From Streptomyces yangpuensis (GTDB taxonomy: Bacteria; Actinomycetota; Actinomycetes; Streptomycetales; Streptomycetaceae), in the NCBI RefSeq assembly GCF_001005295.1, contig NZ_LBMK01000002.1, positions 1,271,545 through 1,335,544 on the forward strand: a DNA stretch of 64,000 nucleotides, given 5' to 3'. The notes beneath the pieces were generated by a model, which was given only the letters and a program-made list of their open reading frames with translations, made no database searches and was not told the origin of the DNA. The position numbers and the translations under genes are program-made. Of the stretch, positions 16,727-24,699 are shown one piece after another (position 1 is the stretch's first letter; every line of letters starts with the position of its first letter).

Positions 16727-18085
16727 TCAGGCCGTGGCGGGGGAGTCGGGGATCCAGGAGCCGTGGAGGCCCGCCGCGACGCGGTGCGGGAGATGCACGG
16801 TGGCGATCCTGCCGAGGCCGGTGGCGTCGAGGACGAGGAGCTGTGAGGCGTCCTGCTTGAGGTCGGAGACGACGGTCAGGAGGTAGCCGTCGTCCTCGTT
16901 GGTGGCGCCGGCGGCGGGGACGAAGACGGCCTCGCCGGGCAGGCGGGCATCGCCGACCTGGTGGATGCGGCGGGCACCGGTGGTGCGGTCGTACTTCACG
17001 AGGCCGTAGCCGCCGAGGCCGTTCTCGTCGGGGAAGGCGATGGCGTACTGGTAGCGGTTCTCGGCGCCGAGGTACTCCTCGTTGAGGGTGGGGAACTCGA
17101 CCGGGAGGTCGTCGATGATGTGCTCGTCGACGGTGCCGGCGCTCTGGTCAATGGTCCAGCGGCGGGTGTAGGAGCGGGCGACCGGTTCGGTGCCGCGGCC
17201 CGGGGCGCCGGTCCACCAGTTCCAGGAGAGGCGGAAACCCTCGCGGTCGACGGTGGGGCCTTCGAGGACGATGCGGCCCTGGCCGTCCTCGTAGGCGTTG
17301 GAGACGTGGAGCATGTTGCCGGGCTCGATGGAGTACCAGCGGATGTGGTGGTGTCCGTCGGCGCCGCGGGGCATGACGCCGATGCGGGACGGCTGGTGGT
17401 CGCTCCAGCCGTAGGGGATGCCGGAGTGTTCGGTGGGGTCGAAGGTGACGTTTCCCTCGATGAAGACGATGTGGCGGCGGGTGAGGGCGAAGTCGTGCTT
17501 GAGGGCGGCGGTGGCCGTGGGGACCTCGGCGGTGTGGACGAGGGTGCCGGTGGCGTCGGCGACGTGGTAGGTGAGGTGCGGGGGGAAGGGGGACGAGGCG
17601 AAGAAGTGGAGTTCGCCGGTGACCGGGTCCTCCTTGGGGTGGGCGGTCATGGCGGTACGGAGTCTGCCGTCGAAGTCGTAGGCGCCGACGGTGCCGAGTT
17701 CGCCGTCGAGTTCGAAGGGGAGGTTGGCCTCGCACAGGGCCAGGAGCCGGCCGGCGTGTTCGATGACGTGGGTGCCGGCGGCGCTGGCGGTGAGGTCGGG
17801 GCCCTGGTCGGTCATGTAGGGGGCGCCGTCGAGGGCGGGGGTGTGGACCCAGCGGTTGCGGTACCACTCGGCGCGGCCGTCGCGCAGGCGGATGCCGTGG
17901 ACCATGCCGCTGCCCTTGAACCAGTGGGTGGGGGTGATGCCGGGCTTCGGGTTGTGGCCGTTGCGCAGCAGCCGGCCGGACAGCTCCGGCGGGAGAGTGC
18001 CCTCGACGGTCAGGCCGGTGGCCGTGACCTCCTCCACGACGGGAGTGAAATGGCCGGTCAGATAAGGCGGGTTGGCAGTGGTCAT
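16727..18085 (-). CDS. Carotenoid oxygenase (lignostilbene/apocarotenoid dioxygenase family)
   Basis: A 452-residue non-haem iron dioxygenase. The family opening (LTGHFTPVVEEVTATGLTVEG, GRLLRNGHNPKP) is clear. The four iron His candidates are in AHPKEDPVTGE, LKHDFALT, the HHHIRWYSIEP region and the C-terminal GLHGSWIPD. It should cleave a conjugated double bond of a carotenoid or stilbene. The substrate is not predictable, and no carotenoid synthesis genes are adjacent. ATG 18085 has AAGAGA upstream. The 612-base upstream region contains spaced TGTCC repeats. Confidence 0.9.
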   Translation of the reverse strand: MTTANPPYLTGHFTPVVEEVTATGLTVEGTLPPELSGRLLRNGHNPKPGITPTHWFKGSGMVHGIRLRDGRAEWYRNRWVHTPALDGAPYMTDQGPDLTASAAGTHVIEHAGRLLALCEANLPFELDGELGTVGAYDFDGRLRTAMTAHPKEDPVTGELHFFASSPFPPHLTYHVADATGTLVHTAEVPTATAALKHDFALTRRHIVFIEGNVTFDPTEHSGIPYGWSDHQPSRIGVMPRGADGHHHIRWYSIEPGNMLHVSNAYEDGQGRIVLEGPTVDREGFRLSWNWWTGAPGRGTEPVARSYTRRWTIDQSAGTVDEHIIDDLPVEFPTLNEEYLGAENRYQYAIAFPDENGLGGYGLVKYDRTTGARRIHQVGDARLPGEAVFVPAAGATNEDDGYLLTVVSDLKQDASQLLVLDATGLGRIATVHLPHRVAAGLHGSWIPDSPATA

Positions 18086-18697
18086 GACGACGTCTCTTTC
18101 AGTGGATGTGCGGGGCGGTGGTTGGCTTCGAGGTGAATCAGCGGTGAGGGCACGGGCGCCGGACCGCGGCCGGGCGGATGCGGGATCGCGCGGAGCGTCC
18201 CGTGACGACAGGGCGGCGAGCCGGCCGGAACGCGAGCCGAGGTCCGGCCCGGCGCGCGGGTGCCGGGCCGGGCGCAGGGGCCGCGCCCCAGGGCGAGTCG
18301 GCCCGCAGCGCCCCGGCCCCCGGGCGTCCGGCCGGACCCCGTCCGTACCCCCCGTGCCCGGGCCCGCAGGGGGTGCGGCCCGGTGGCCGGGAGGGAGCCG
18401 CGAGCAGGGCCGGGCGGCCACCGGGACCCGGCGGCGGCCCGGGCGGCCGGCACCGGATGAGGGCCGCGGCCGAAGCCGAGAGCAACCGGTCCCGGCCCAC
18501 GGGCTGGGGCGGCTGCCCGGGCTTGCTGTCCGCGTCCTGTGGTCATGCCGCACAGACTCACGCCGACCGGTGTCCACTCTCCAGGCCCGCCCGGGACGGG
18601 GTGTGTCCACTGCTGTCCGCACCTGTCCATCGGCGCCAGCCCAGGGCCTGTCCGCGAAGGAGCGCCAGCCGCCCCGACTGCGGGCCCCGTCACAGCA
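18086..18697. other. Long intergenic region with 10-bp-spaced TGTCC repeats
   Basis: This is 612 bases between two minus-strand genes without a convincing coding frame. It is extremely G+C-rich and proline/arginine-like in all frames. Next to the ATPase stop, TGTCC occurs at 18604, 18614 and 18624 with an exact 10-base period, and again at 18571 and 18649. The carotenoid-oxygenase promoter should lie at the left end, but I cannot place it. Confidence 0.5.
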
Positions 18698-20698
18698 CTA
18701 GCGCGGGTCCTGGAGCTCCTGCTGCCACAGGGCCTCGCAGAGCAGGTCCAGGCCCTGGCGCAGGTGACGGCGGTAGGTGCCGTACGGGAGGCCCAGACGG
18801 CGGGCCGCGCCCTCCTGGGTCGGCACGCCGGAGAAGTACCCCGCCGTCAGGGCCTCGCGGGCGCGCACCCCGCGCGGGTCGCCGGCGAGGTCGTCGACGG
18901 CCCGGCGCAGCAGGGCCCGCAACTCCTCGACCGGCTCGGCGAGATCGGCAGCCAGCCGGGTACGCATCAGGACGCAGGCGGCGAAGGCGCTCGGGTTGCG
19001 CCAGTGCGCCAGCGCCTCGCGTACGGCCTGGTCGAAGGCGGTGCGCGAGACGGCCGACGGCGCGGCCGGGACCGGTGCGTCGGGGGCCGATATGAAGTGG
19101 AAGAGCCACCTCTCCACCGGGACCTCGCGCCAGTCGACGCCGAACAGCCCGTACGTGTGCTCGCCCACCCGGGGCCGCGCCCCGGTGTCGCACAGGGTGC
19201 CCCTGACGCGCTCGGCCCACGTCTCGGCGTCCTGGAAGACGGCGAAGCCGAAGGCGCGGCCTCGGGCCCGGGCCGCCTCCGCCTGGGCCCGGGAGCTGCT
19301 CAGGTCGATGACCCGCGAGGGCACCTGGTAGCGCTCGGGGTAGACCGAGAAGCGGCTGATCCCGATGTGCTCGCCCGGGCTCACCGGGGCGGTGGCATCG
19401 GTGTACCGCCACGCCGCGGCGACCACGGGGTCGGTGGCGAGGTCCTCCGGGTCGGGCGGGGACGGCAGGACGAGGCGGGCCGTGAACGCGGCGATCCGGC
19501 CCGTGCTCACGAGACGGTAGACGCTGAAGGCCTGGGGCTGGCGCCGCGCCCAGTAGCGGACCAGCTCCGCCGAGGCCGGCCCCTCGGTCTCCTCGGCCAT
19601 CCGCAGCACGACGTCCAGGTCCTCCGGGCGCAGCGGACGGTCGTGCATCTCGTCCTCGCGGGACCAGGTGCGCAGCCGGGACAGGGTCTCGCCCTCCCGG
19701 AAGAGGTAGAAGAGCTCGTCGGTCACGGTCCACACGCGTTCCTCGGGTGCCTCGCGCAGGAGGCGCAGGTATTCGTCCGCCAGCCGTCGGCGGATCGCCT
19801 CGAAGGCGTTGGGGGCACGCCAGCGCAGGTCGGCGGCCAGCGTTTCCCGGGCGGCGTCGTGCGGGTGCAGTCCCCGGTGCGTGGACTCCATGAACGGCAG
19901 GTCCCGCAGCCAGGAGAACAGCAGATGGGCGTCCTCCCCGGGCAGTACGCCGGCCAGCAGTTCCTCGGACGTCGTATGGGCCTGCGCCGCGACCTCCAGG
20001 GCGCGGCGGTGGGAGGCCGTGGGGACCTCGCCGATCAGCCCCGCCAGCAGGGTGCGCAGGACATCGGCCGACGGGGCCCAGATCTCCTCCCGGGCGCAGC
20101 CCGCCGACCCCGCCGCGGCGGCGAGGGACAGGGCCAGCGGGTTGCCGCCGGCGAAGCGGAGCACCCGGTCGCGCAGTTCGGGCCGGATCTCCGCCGCGAC
20201 CAGCAGGCTCAGGGCCTGTTCCGCGGAGAACGGCTCCAGTTCGGTCACGTGCAGGAGCCGGGACCAGGCCGGATCGGCGGTCCACTGCGGCTGCGGAGCG
20301 CGCCGTCCGGCCAGCACGACGAGGGTGTCGTCCGCGGCGCGGGGCAGGAAGTGGTGCCACAGCCAGCTTTCCAGCCACTGGCAGTGGTCGAAGGAGTCCA
20401 CGAACAGGACCGTGCCCGGCACGTCGAGGAACGGCCCTGCGGCGTGCTCGAAATCGGCTGGATCCCGGCTGACGAACCGGCCGTCGAGTTCGACGAGCAG
20501 CCGGCCCGCCGTACGGGCGTGGTCGGCCAGCCGCCGCAGCAGCGTGGACTTCCCGATGCCGCCCGGCCCGCACACGTAGAACGCGAAAGGCGCCCGGACG
20601 TCTGCGTCCAACGCCCTTGCGAAAAGCGCGAGTTCCTCGTTGCGGCCGATGAAGGCCTGTACTCGGGCCCTGCTGAGTCTTTCTCCCACGGACACCAT
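18698..20698 (-). CDS. AAA/STAND-type ATPase with C-terminal helix-turn-helix
   Basis: A 666-residue protein. Near the start FIGRNEELALF precedes a P-loop GPGGIGKSTLLRRL, and Walker B is TVLFVDSFDHC, as in NB-ARC/ORC-like regulators. A long helical middle follows, with an acetyltransferase-like stretch (FAVFQDAETWAERV). The last 35 residues (TQEGAARRLGLPYGTYRRHL) look like a helix-turn-helix, possibly sigma-region-4-like. It is probably an ATP-dependent transcription regulator of the P450/NTF2 neighbours. ATG 20698 has AAGGAGGA nine bases upstream. A perfect hairpin lies 31 bases before the start codon. Confidence 0.8.
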   Translation of the reverse strand: MVSVGERLSRARVQAFIGRNEELALFARALDADVRAPFAFYVCGPGGIGKSTLLRRLADHARTAGRLLVELDGRFVSRDPADFEHAAGPFLDVPGTVLFVDSFDHCQWLESWLWHHFLPRAADDTLVVLAGRRAPQPQWTADPAWSRLLHVTELEPFSAEQALSLLVAAEIRPELRDRVLRFAGGNPLALSLAAAAGSAGCAREEIWAPSADVLRTLLAGLIGEVPTASHRRALEVAAQAHTTSEELLAGVLPGEDAHLLFSWLRDLPFMESTHRGLHPHDAARETLAADLRWRAPNAFEAIRRRLADEYLRLLREAPEERVWTVTDELFYLFREGETLSRLRTWSREDEMHDRPLRPEDLDVVLRMAEETEGPASAELVRYWARRQPQAFSVYRLVSTGRIAAFTARLVLPSPPDPEDLATDPVVAAAWRYTDATAPVSPGEHIGISRFSVYPERYQVPSRVIDLSSSRAQAEAARARGRAFGFAVFQDAETWAERVRGTLCDTGARPRVGEHTYGLFGVDWREVPVERWLFHFISAPDAPVPAAPSAVSRTAFDQAVREALAHWRNPSAFAACVLMRTRLAADLAEPVEELRALLRRAVDDLAGDPRGVRAREALTAGYFSGVPTQEGAARRLGLPYGTYRRHLRQGLDLLCEALWQQELQDPR

Positions 20699-20728
20699 GG
20701 TGTTCTCGTCCTCCTTGCGCCGCCGCCT

Positions 20729-20762
20729 GCGCTCTCCGCGCCGTCGGCGGCGCGGAGAGCGC
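20729..20762 (-). terminator. Perfect 15-bp hairpin between the NTF2-like and ATPase genes
   Basis: GCGCTCTCCGCGCCG (20729-20743) pairs without mismatch to CGGCGCGGAGAGCGC (20748-20762), with loop TCGG. It is 55 bases after the NTF2-like stop and just before the ribosome-binding site of the ATPase gene. It could end the upstream transcript or attenuate read-through. There is no T-tract. Confidence 0.7.
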
Positions 20763-20816
20763 TCTCATGAGTGGTCGGTGTTCTCCGTCGGAACCCCTGA
20801 CGAGGCCCTGCGCACG

Positions 20817-21209
20817 TCACTTGACGCTGCCGAGGTTCCCGTCGTCGGGGTGGCCGGTGACCAGGAGGGTGGTCTCCTCGACGGACTGGAAACGGCCGTC
20901 GGGAGCCATCCGGGCGAAGAGGTAGACCTCGGTGCGGGAGGTGCGTCCGTTGTGCTGGGTGAGGGTGACGGTGTGACGGTCGGCGTAGCGCGGCCCGTCG
21001 CGCAGTTCGTCGTGGACCTCGACGGTTCCGCTGCGGACCAGGGTGCGCAGACGCGTCATGTGCTGGACGAAGGAGGCCCGGTCGCTCCACACGCCGTCGG
21101 TGCGCTGCCGGTAGTCGGGGGTGAAATGCCGGTCCACGGCTTCGGTGAGGTCGAGACCGGGGGTGAACAGCAGGTCGTTGAGGGCTCTGGTGATGTCGGT
21201 CGATGTCAT
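20817..21209 (-). CDS. NTF2-like (SnoaL-type) protein
   Basis: A 130-residue alpha+beta barrel protein with the pattern LDLTEAVDRHFTPDYRQRTDG and a late beta-sheet part (VEVHDELRDG, DRHTVTLTQHNGRTSRTEVYLFARM). SnoaL-like proteins act as cyclases, isomerases or hydroxylase partners in secondary metabolism, and some have no known activity. It lies directly downstream of the P450 on the same strand, so the two may form one oxidative tailoring unit. Confidence 0.78.
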   Translation of the reverse strand: MTSTDITRALNDLLFTPGLDLTEAVDRHFTPDYRQRTDGVWSDRASFVQHMTRLRTLVRSGTVEVHDELRDGPRYADRHTVTLTQHNGRTSRTEVYLFARMAPDGRFQSVEETTLLVTGHPDDGNLGSVK

Positions 21210-21337
21210 CGTCGTCTTCGCCTATGGGGGTGGGGGGTGGTCCGTAACCGGCCTGCAGGGCCGGGGAGTACGGGGCGTGGCCGGTTCCGGCCGTTGCCGT
21301 CGTGCAAGAGGGGCGCCGGCCGCGGCAGGTTCCCCTT

Positions 21338-22555
21338 TCAGGGGACGGGAGTGAAGTCGAGCGACAGGGAGACCGGGCCCCGCGTGTACAGGCCGGTCTC
21401 CCGGTAGCGGAAGCCGGGGCTGTAGCGGACCTCGTCCAGCAGGGGCAGGAGCATCGCGGCGACGGTCTCGATCTCGGCTCGTGCGAAGGCCGCGCCGACG
21501 CACTGGTGGAGCCCGGTCCCGAACGCCATGTGCTGGGCGGCCGCGGTGAAGGAACGGGCCGTGCCCAGGTCGGTGCGGTGGATGTCGAAGGTGTCCGGGG
21601 CGCCGAACGCGGCCGGATCGCGGTTGGCCGCACCGATCATGCAGAAGACGGTGGCGCCCGCGGGGAGGGTGGTGCCCGCGATCACGGTGCTCTCCTCCGC
21701 CCGGCGGGGGACGAGCTGGACGGGCGGGGTGAAGCGCAGGGTCTCGGCGATCGCGGCGCCCAGCAGGTCCGGGTCCCGGCGGACCTGCGCCAGCTGCTCG
21801 GGGTGGTCGATGAGGTGCTTGAAGAGCAGCGCGATCGTCTTGTCCGCGGGCTCGGCGGCGGCGATGAGCACGTTGAGGATCAGTGCGGTGACATCGCGGT
21901 CGCTCATGCCGACGCCTTCGAACTCGGCGGTGCACAGCGTCGATATCAGGTCCTCGCCGGGGTGGCTGCGCCGTTCCCGGATGACGGGGGCGAGGTAGGC
22001 CTCCAACTGCTCGGCGCACTCCAGGCAGTGCCGGCGGCGCTCGGGGGTGAGGCTCAGGCTGGTGACGAACTCGGCGACCCCGCCGTACCAGTCGGCCACC
22101 CGCCGCCAGTCCGATCTGTCGAGGCCGAGCACGTCCAGGGCCGCATGGACGGCGAACGGCTTGCCGAAGTCGTTGACCAGGTCCATCCGGCCCCGGCGGA
22201 GGAACGGGGCCATGAGGTCGGCGGCGTTGGCGCGGATGGCTCCTGTCTGCTGCTGGAGGGCCGCTCCGGTGAACCCGCGTACGACGATCCTCCGTTTGGC
22301 GGTGTGTTCGGCTCCGGTCATCTGGGCGAGGACCCGGCCGCGCATCACCGGTTCGGCGCGCTCCTGGAACACCTCGGTGGTGAACGCCTCGTGGTCGGTC
22401 AGGATCCGTTTCACGTCCTGGTGGCGGGAGACGAAGTAGCTGTCGATCGCCGGCTCGTGGTGCACCGGAGCCCGCTCCCTGAGGGGGGCGAAGAAACGGT
22501 GGGGAGCGGCGGCGAACATATCGGACAGGACGCTGAAGGGAATGGGCACGGGCAT
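21338..22555 (-). CDS. Cytochrome P450
   Basis: A 405-residue P450. The haem-ligand motif is MAFGTGLHQCVGAAFAR (Cys352) and the K-helix ExxR is ETLR. The I-helix reads IAAAEPADKT, with Glu-Pro-Ala-Asp where many P450s have the AGxDT pattern. It needs ferredoxin partners, and none are encoded nearby. The substrate is not predictable. ATG 22555 has GAGAGG at normal distance. A regulator-like ATPase and an NTF2-like protein follow on the same strand. Confidence 0.95.
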   Translation of the reverse strand: MPVPIPFSVLSDMFAAAPHRFFAPLRERAPVHHEPAIDSYFVSRHQDVKRILTDHEAFTTEVFQERAEPVMRGRVLAQMTGAEHTAKRRIVVRGFTGAALQQQTGAIRANAADLMAPFLRRGRMDLVNDFGKPFAVHAALDVLGLDRSDWRRVADWYGGVAEFVTSLSLTPERRRHCLECAEQLEAYLAPVIRERRSHPGEDLISTLCTAEFEGVGMSDRDVTALILNVLIAAAEPADKTIALLFKHLIDHPEQLAQVRRDPDLLGAAIAETLRFTPPVQLVPRRAEESTVIAGTTLPAGATVFCMIGAANRDPAAFGAPDTFDIHRTDLGTARSFTAAAQHMAFGTGLHQCVGAAFARAEIETVAAMLLPLLDEVRYSPGFRYRETGLYTRGPVSLSLDFTPVP

Positions 22556-22678
22556 GTCGGAACCTCTCGAAAGGCGCGCCTCGCGCGGAAGTTCGAGGGA
22601 TACTACCGACGCCGGACAAACCGTCGGCCGGCGTTCCCGCCGGTCGGGGCCCGCCGTCACCCGTGGCACTGTGGTCCC

Positions 22679-23251
22679 ATGACCATGGAAGTCCGCCCCG
22701 CATCGGTCTTCGAGGACGTCCGTACCCTGCTCGGTCCGAAGTCCCCCGAAGCGAACGTCTGCTGGTGCCTCAGCTACCGCATCCCCTCGAAGCTCAACGC
22801 TGAACTGCGCGGTCCGGACCGGGGCGCGTACGTCGCCGGGCTGTGCCGCGGTGGCACCCCTCCGGGAGTCGTCGCCTACGAGGACGACGAGCCCGTCGGC
22901 TGGGCCGCGGTCGCTCCGCGCGCGGACACCGCCTTCGCGCGCAGCCGCACGATCCCGCACGTCGACGAGCTGCCGGTCTGGTCGCTGTGGTGCATCCGGG
23001 TACGCCCGGGCCACCGGAAGAAGGGCATCTCGCACGCCCTCATCGCCGGTGCGGTCGACTTCGCCCGCGCCCACGGCGCACCCGCGATCGAGGCGTACCC
23101 CCTCGACAACGGCGACACGCGCGTCGACCAGACGATGGCGTACGCGGGCCTGCGCGAGAACTTCGAACGCGCCGGCTTCGTGCACGCCGCCGACACCACC
23201 TCGGTCCTGGCCGGTCACCCCCGGGTCCTGATGCGCCTCGACCTGCGCTGA
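22679..23251 (+). CDS. GNAT-family N-acetyltransferase
   Basis: A 190-residue GNAT protein. The acetyl-CoA loop is IRVRPGHRKKGISHALI, preceded by the VWSLWCIRV strand. An N-terminal CWCLSYRIP segment and PLDNGD are typical of a streptomycete subfamily. The substrate is unknown. It starts at ATG 22679, divergent from the P450 with 123 bases between them, so the two may share a control region. An in-frame ATG at 22685 is also possible. Confidence 0.85.
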   Translation: MTMEVRPASVFEDVRTLLGPKSPEANVCWCLSYRIPSKLNAELRGPDRGAYVAGLCRGGTPPGVVAYEDDEPVGWAAVAPRADTAFARSRTIPHVDELPVWSLWCIRVRPGHRKKGISHALIAGAVDFARAHGAPAIEAYPLDNGDTRVDQTMAYAGLRENFERAGFVHAADTTSVLAGHPRVLMRLDLR

Positions 23252-23371
23252 ACCGGTGTGCCGGTGGGGGACGGGCTCCGCCGCCCCCACCCACCGGCCC
23301 GCGCGGCTGGGCCCGGCCGTCGAAGTCCCGCCCGGCCCGCGGCGCCCGGCACCGCACCTCGCCGCGTCGTC

Positions 23372-23408
23372 GGGGCGCGACGAGTACGTCCGGTACTCGT
23401 CGCGCCCC
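23372..23408. terminator. Bidirectional terminator between GNAT and IclR genes
   Basis: A perfect 16-bp stem: GGGGCGCGACGAGTAC (23372-23387) with GTACTCGTCGCGCCCC (23393-23408) and a 5-base loop. It sits between convergent genes. Confidence 0.8.
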
Positions 23409-23484
23409 TCCGCCTTGATGCTTCCCCTCGGCCCCGCGGGCCCGGGTAGGCCCCAGGGCACGGACACCGCGGGCCTGACCGGCG

Positions 23485-24300
23485 CTACTTCGACGACAGT
23501 GCCTCGTGCCCCCGGGCCATCACGGCGTGCGGGGGCCGGTCGGCCGCGCCCCGGGCCGGCTGCCACTCGCGGCGGGGCCGGGCCGTGGATGCCGGCAGCC
23601 TGCTCAGGTTGGCGCTCACCAACGACGCCGTACGGACCACCGCCTCACCCAGCAGCGCGATCTGCCTGCCGTCCAGCGCGGTCGCCGCCACGGCCGCGAC
23701 CACCTGCCCCGCCGCGGAGTACACCGGCGCCGCCACGCACGACAGCGCACTCACGCACTGCCCGTACTGGAAGGCCATGCCCTGCTCCCTGGCCCGCGCC
23801 GCCTCCCGCGACCACGCGGCCCGCGACCACCCCTGCGGCGGTCCCGCCTCGGGAGCGGACGCCGTGAGGATCAGCTCCGCCGCACTTCCGGGCGGCAGGA
23901 CCACACCGGGATGCAGCGAGAAGACGTCGTCCACCTCGCTGCGCGAACTCCCGACCACGACGGCGTGCCCCGCCTCGGGCACCGACAGGCTCACGCTCAA
24001 CCTGCCGCCCGCGGAAGCGAGTTCCCGCATGGGCCGCGCCGACGCGGCCCGCAGCGCCCGCGCCGGATGCCACGCCTGCCCCAGCCGGAACGTCCTCGGG
24101 CCCAGCCGGTAGCGGCCCGCGGAGCTCTGTACGGCACCCAGCGCGACCAGTTGCCCGAGCAGCCGGTGCGCCGTCGCCTTCGGCAGCTCGGCATCCGCCG
24201 CGAGCCTGGTCAGGCCCACCTCGTCGCCGTGTGCGAGCACTTCCATGAGGGCGAACGCACCCTCCAGTACACCCCGCCCCTCAGTGCCGGATCTGGCCAT
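23485..24300 (-). CDS. IclR-family transcriptional regulator, divergent from the peptide operon
   Basis: A 271-residue IclR protein. The N-terminal winged HTH (GLTRLAADAELPKATAHRLLGQL, residues 29-51) is followed by a ligand domain with RLSVSLSVPEAGHAVVVGSS and the late CVAAPVYSAAGQVVAAVAATA. ATG 24300 has GGAAGGGG upstream. It is transcribed away from the peptide/ligase/protease genes across a 241-base region with two dyad symmetries. One dyad lies only 17 bases before its own start, so autoregulation and control of the neighbouring operon are likely. The effector is unknown; it may be the product of that operon. Confidence 0.9.
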   Translation of the reverse strand: MARSGTEGRGVLEGAFALMEVLAHGDEVGLTRLAADAELPKATAHRLLGQLVALGAVQSSAGRYRLGPRTFRLGQAWHPARALRAASARPMRELASAGGRLSVSLSVPEAGHAVVVGSSRSEVDDVFSLHPGVVLPPGSAAELILTASAPEAGPPQGWSRAAWSREAARAREQGMAFQYGQCVSALSCVAAPVYSAAGQVVAAVAATALDGRQIALLGEAVVRTASLVSANLSRLPASTARPRREWQPARGAADRPPHAVMARGHEALSSK

Positions 24301-24316
24301 GAGCGGTCCCCCTTCC

Positions 24317-24351
24317 GTAACGCACCCCATCGGTCGGATGGTGTCCGTAAC
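24317..24351. promoter_or_regulatory. Imperfect inverted repeat, candidate IclR operator 1
   Basis: GTAACGCACCCCATC (24317-24331) and GATGGTGTCCGTAAC (24337-24351) are inverted repeats matching at 12 of 15 positions around a 5-base centre. They lie 17 bases upstream of the regulator's start codon. Confidence 0.55.
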
Positions 24352-24407
24352 TCCCCGTTCGTCCCGGCTCATCAGCGAGAACGGGGGTGACGCCCTCCGC
24401 TTCCGCC

Positions 24408-24424
24408 GGTCCGTTGAACGGACC
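24408..24424. promoter_or_regulatory. Perfect palindrome, candidate IclR operator 2
   Basis: GGTCCGTT-G-AACGGACC is a perfect 8+8 inverted repeat with a one-base centre, a shape common for IclR-family sites. It lies 118 bases before the peptide start. A weak promoter candidate (TTGCCC 24431, CAGGGT 24455) follows it. Confidence 0.6.
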
Positions 24425-24541
24425 CGATCATTGCCCGAGGCACCGCGATCGCGCCAGGGTGTTGTCACCCAGGGATGCGCGGACCGGCCCCTCGCCGGGC
24501 ACGGAACACGCGTCCACCAGGAGCGACACAAGGAGGTTCCG

Positions 24542-24631
24542 ATGAGCGCGATCAAGACCAGCGCCAAGCAGTTCAAGTACGTCATGGGCGCCATGACGGC
24601 CGTCTTCTTCGGTTCTTGCTCTGCCAGCTGA
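24542..24631 (+). CDS. 29-residue peptide, putative precursor/substrate of the downstream enzymes
   Basis: A short gene with a near-perfect Shine-Dalgarno (AAGGAGGT, 24530-24537) five bases before ATG. The product starts MSAIKTSAKQFKY, with four lysines, and ends in a hydrophobic, membrane-sized segment finishing FFGSCSAS with a single Cys. That is a positively charged head with a short transmembrane-like tail, suited to intramembrane cleavage. It is separated from the adenylating enzyme and the presenilin-like protein only by a strong hairpin, an arrangement usual for precursor peptides made in excess. I do not recognise a known peptide family. A leader-peptide or toxin role is the alternative. 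Confidence 0.72.
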   Translation: MSAIKTSAKQFKYVMGAMTAVFFGSCSAS

Positions 24632-24642
24632 CGCAGATCTCG

Positions 24643-24674
24643 GGGGGTGGGGGCGGCGCGTCGCCCCCACCCCC
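24643..24674 (+). terminator. Strong hairpin (partial terminator/attenuator) inside the peptide operon
   Basis: GGGGGTGGGGGCG (24643-24655) pairs perfectly with CGCCCCCACCCCC (24662-24674) around a 6-base loop, followed by TCTTCTTTC. An outer pairing of TCTCGGG (24639-24645) with CCCGAGA (24683-24689) would compete with the first bases of the stem and abut the ligase ribosome-binding site. It starts 11 bases after the peptide stop. Confidence 0.82.
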
Positions 24675-24699
24675 TCTTCTTTCCCGAGAGGAGGCACGC

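Noticed and set aside
21326..21345. TCCCCTTTCAGGGGA at the P450 stop codon
   Set aside because: Stem of only five or six pairs that includes the stop codon; too weak to call a terminator.
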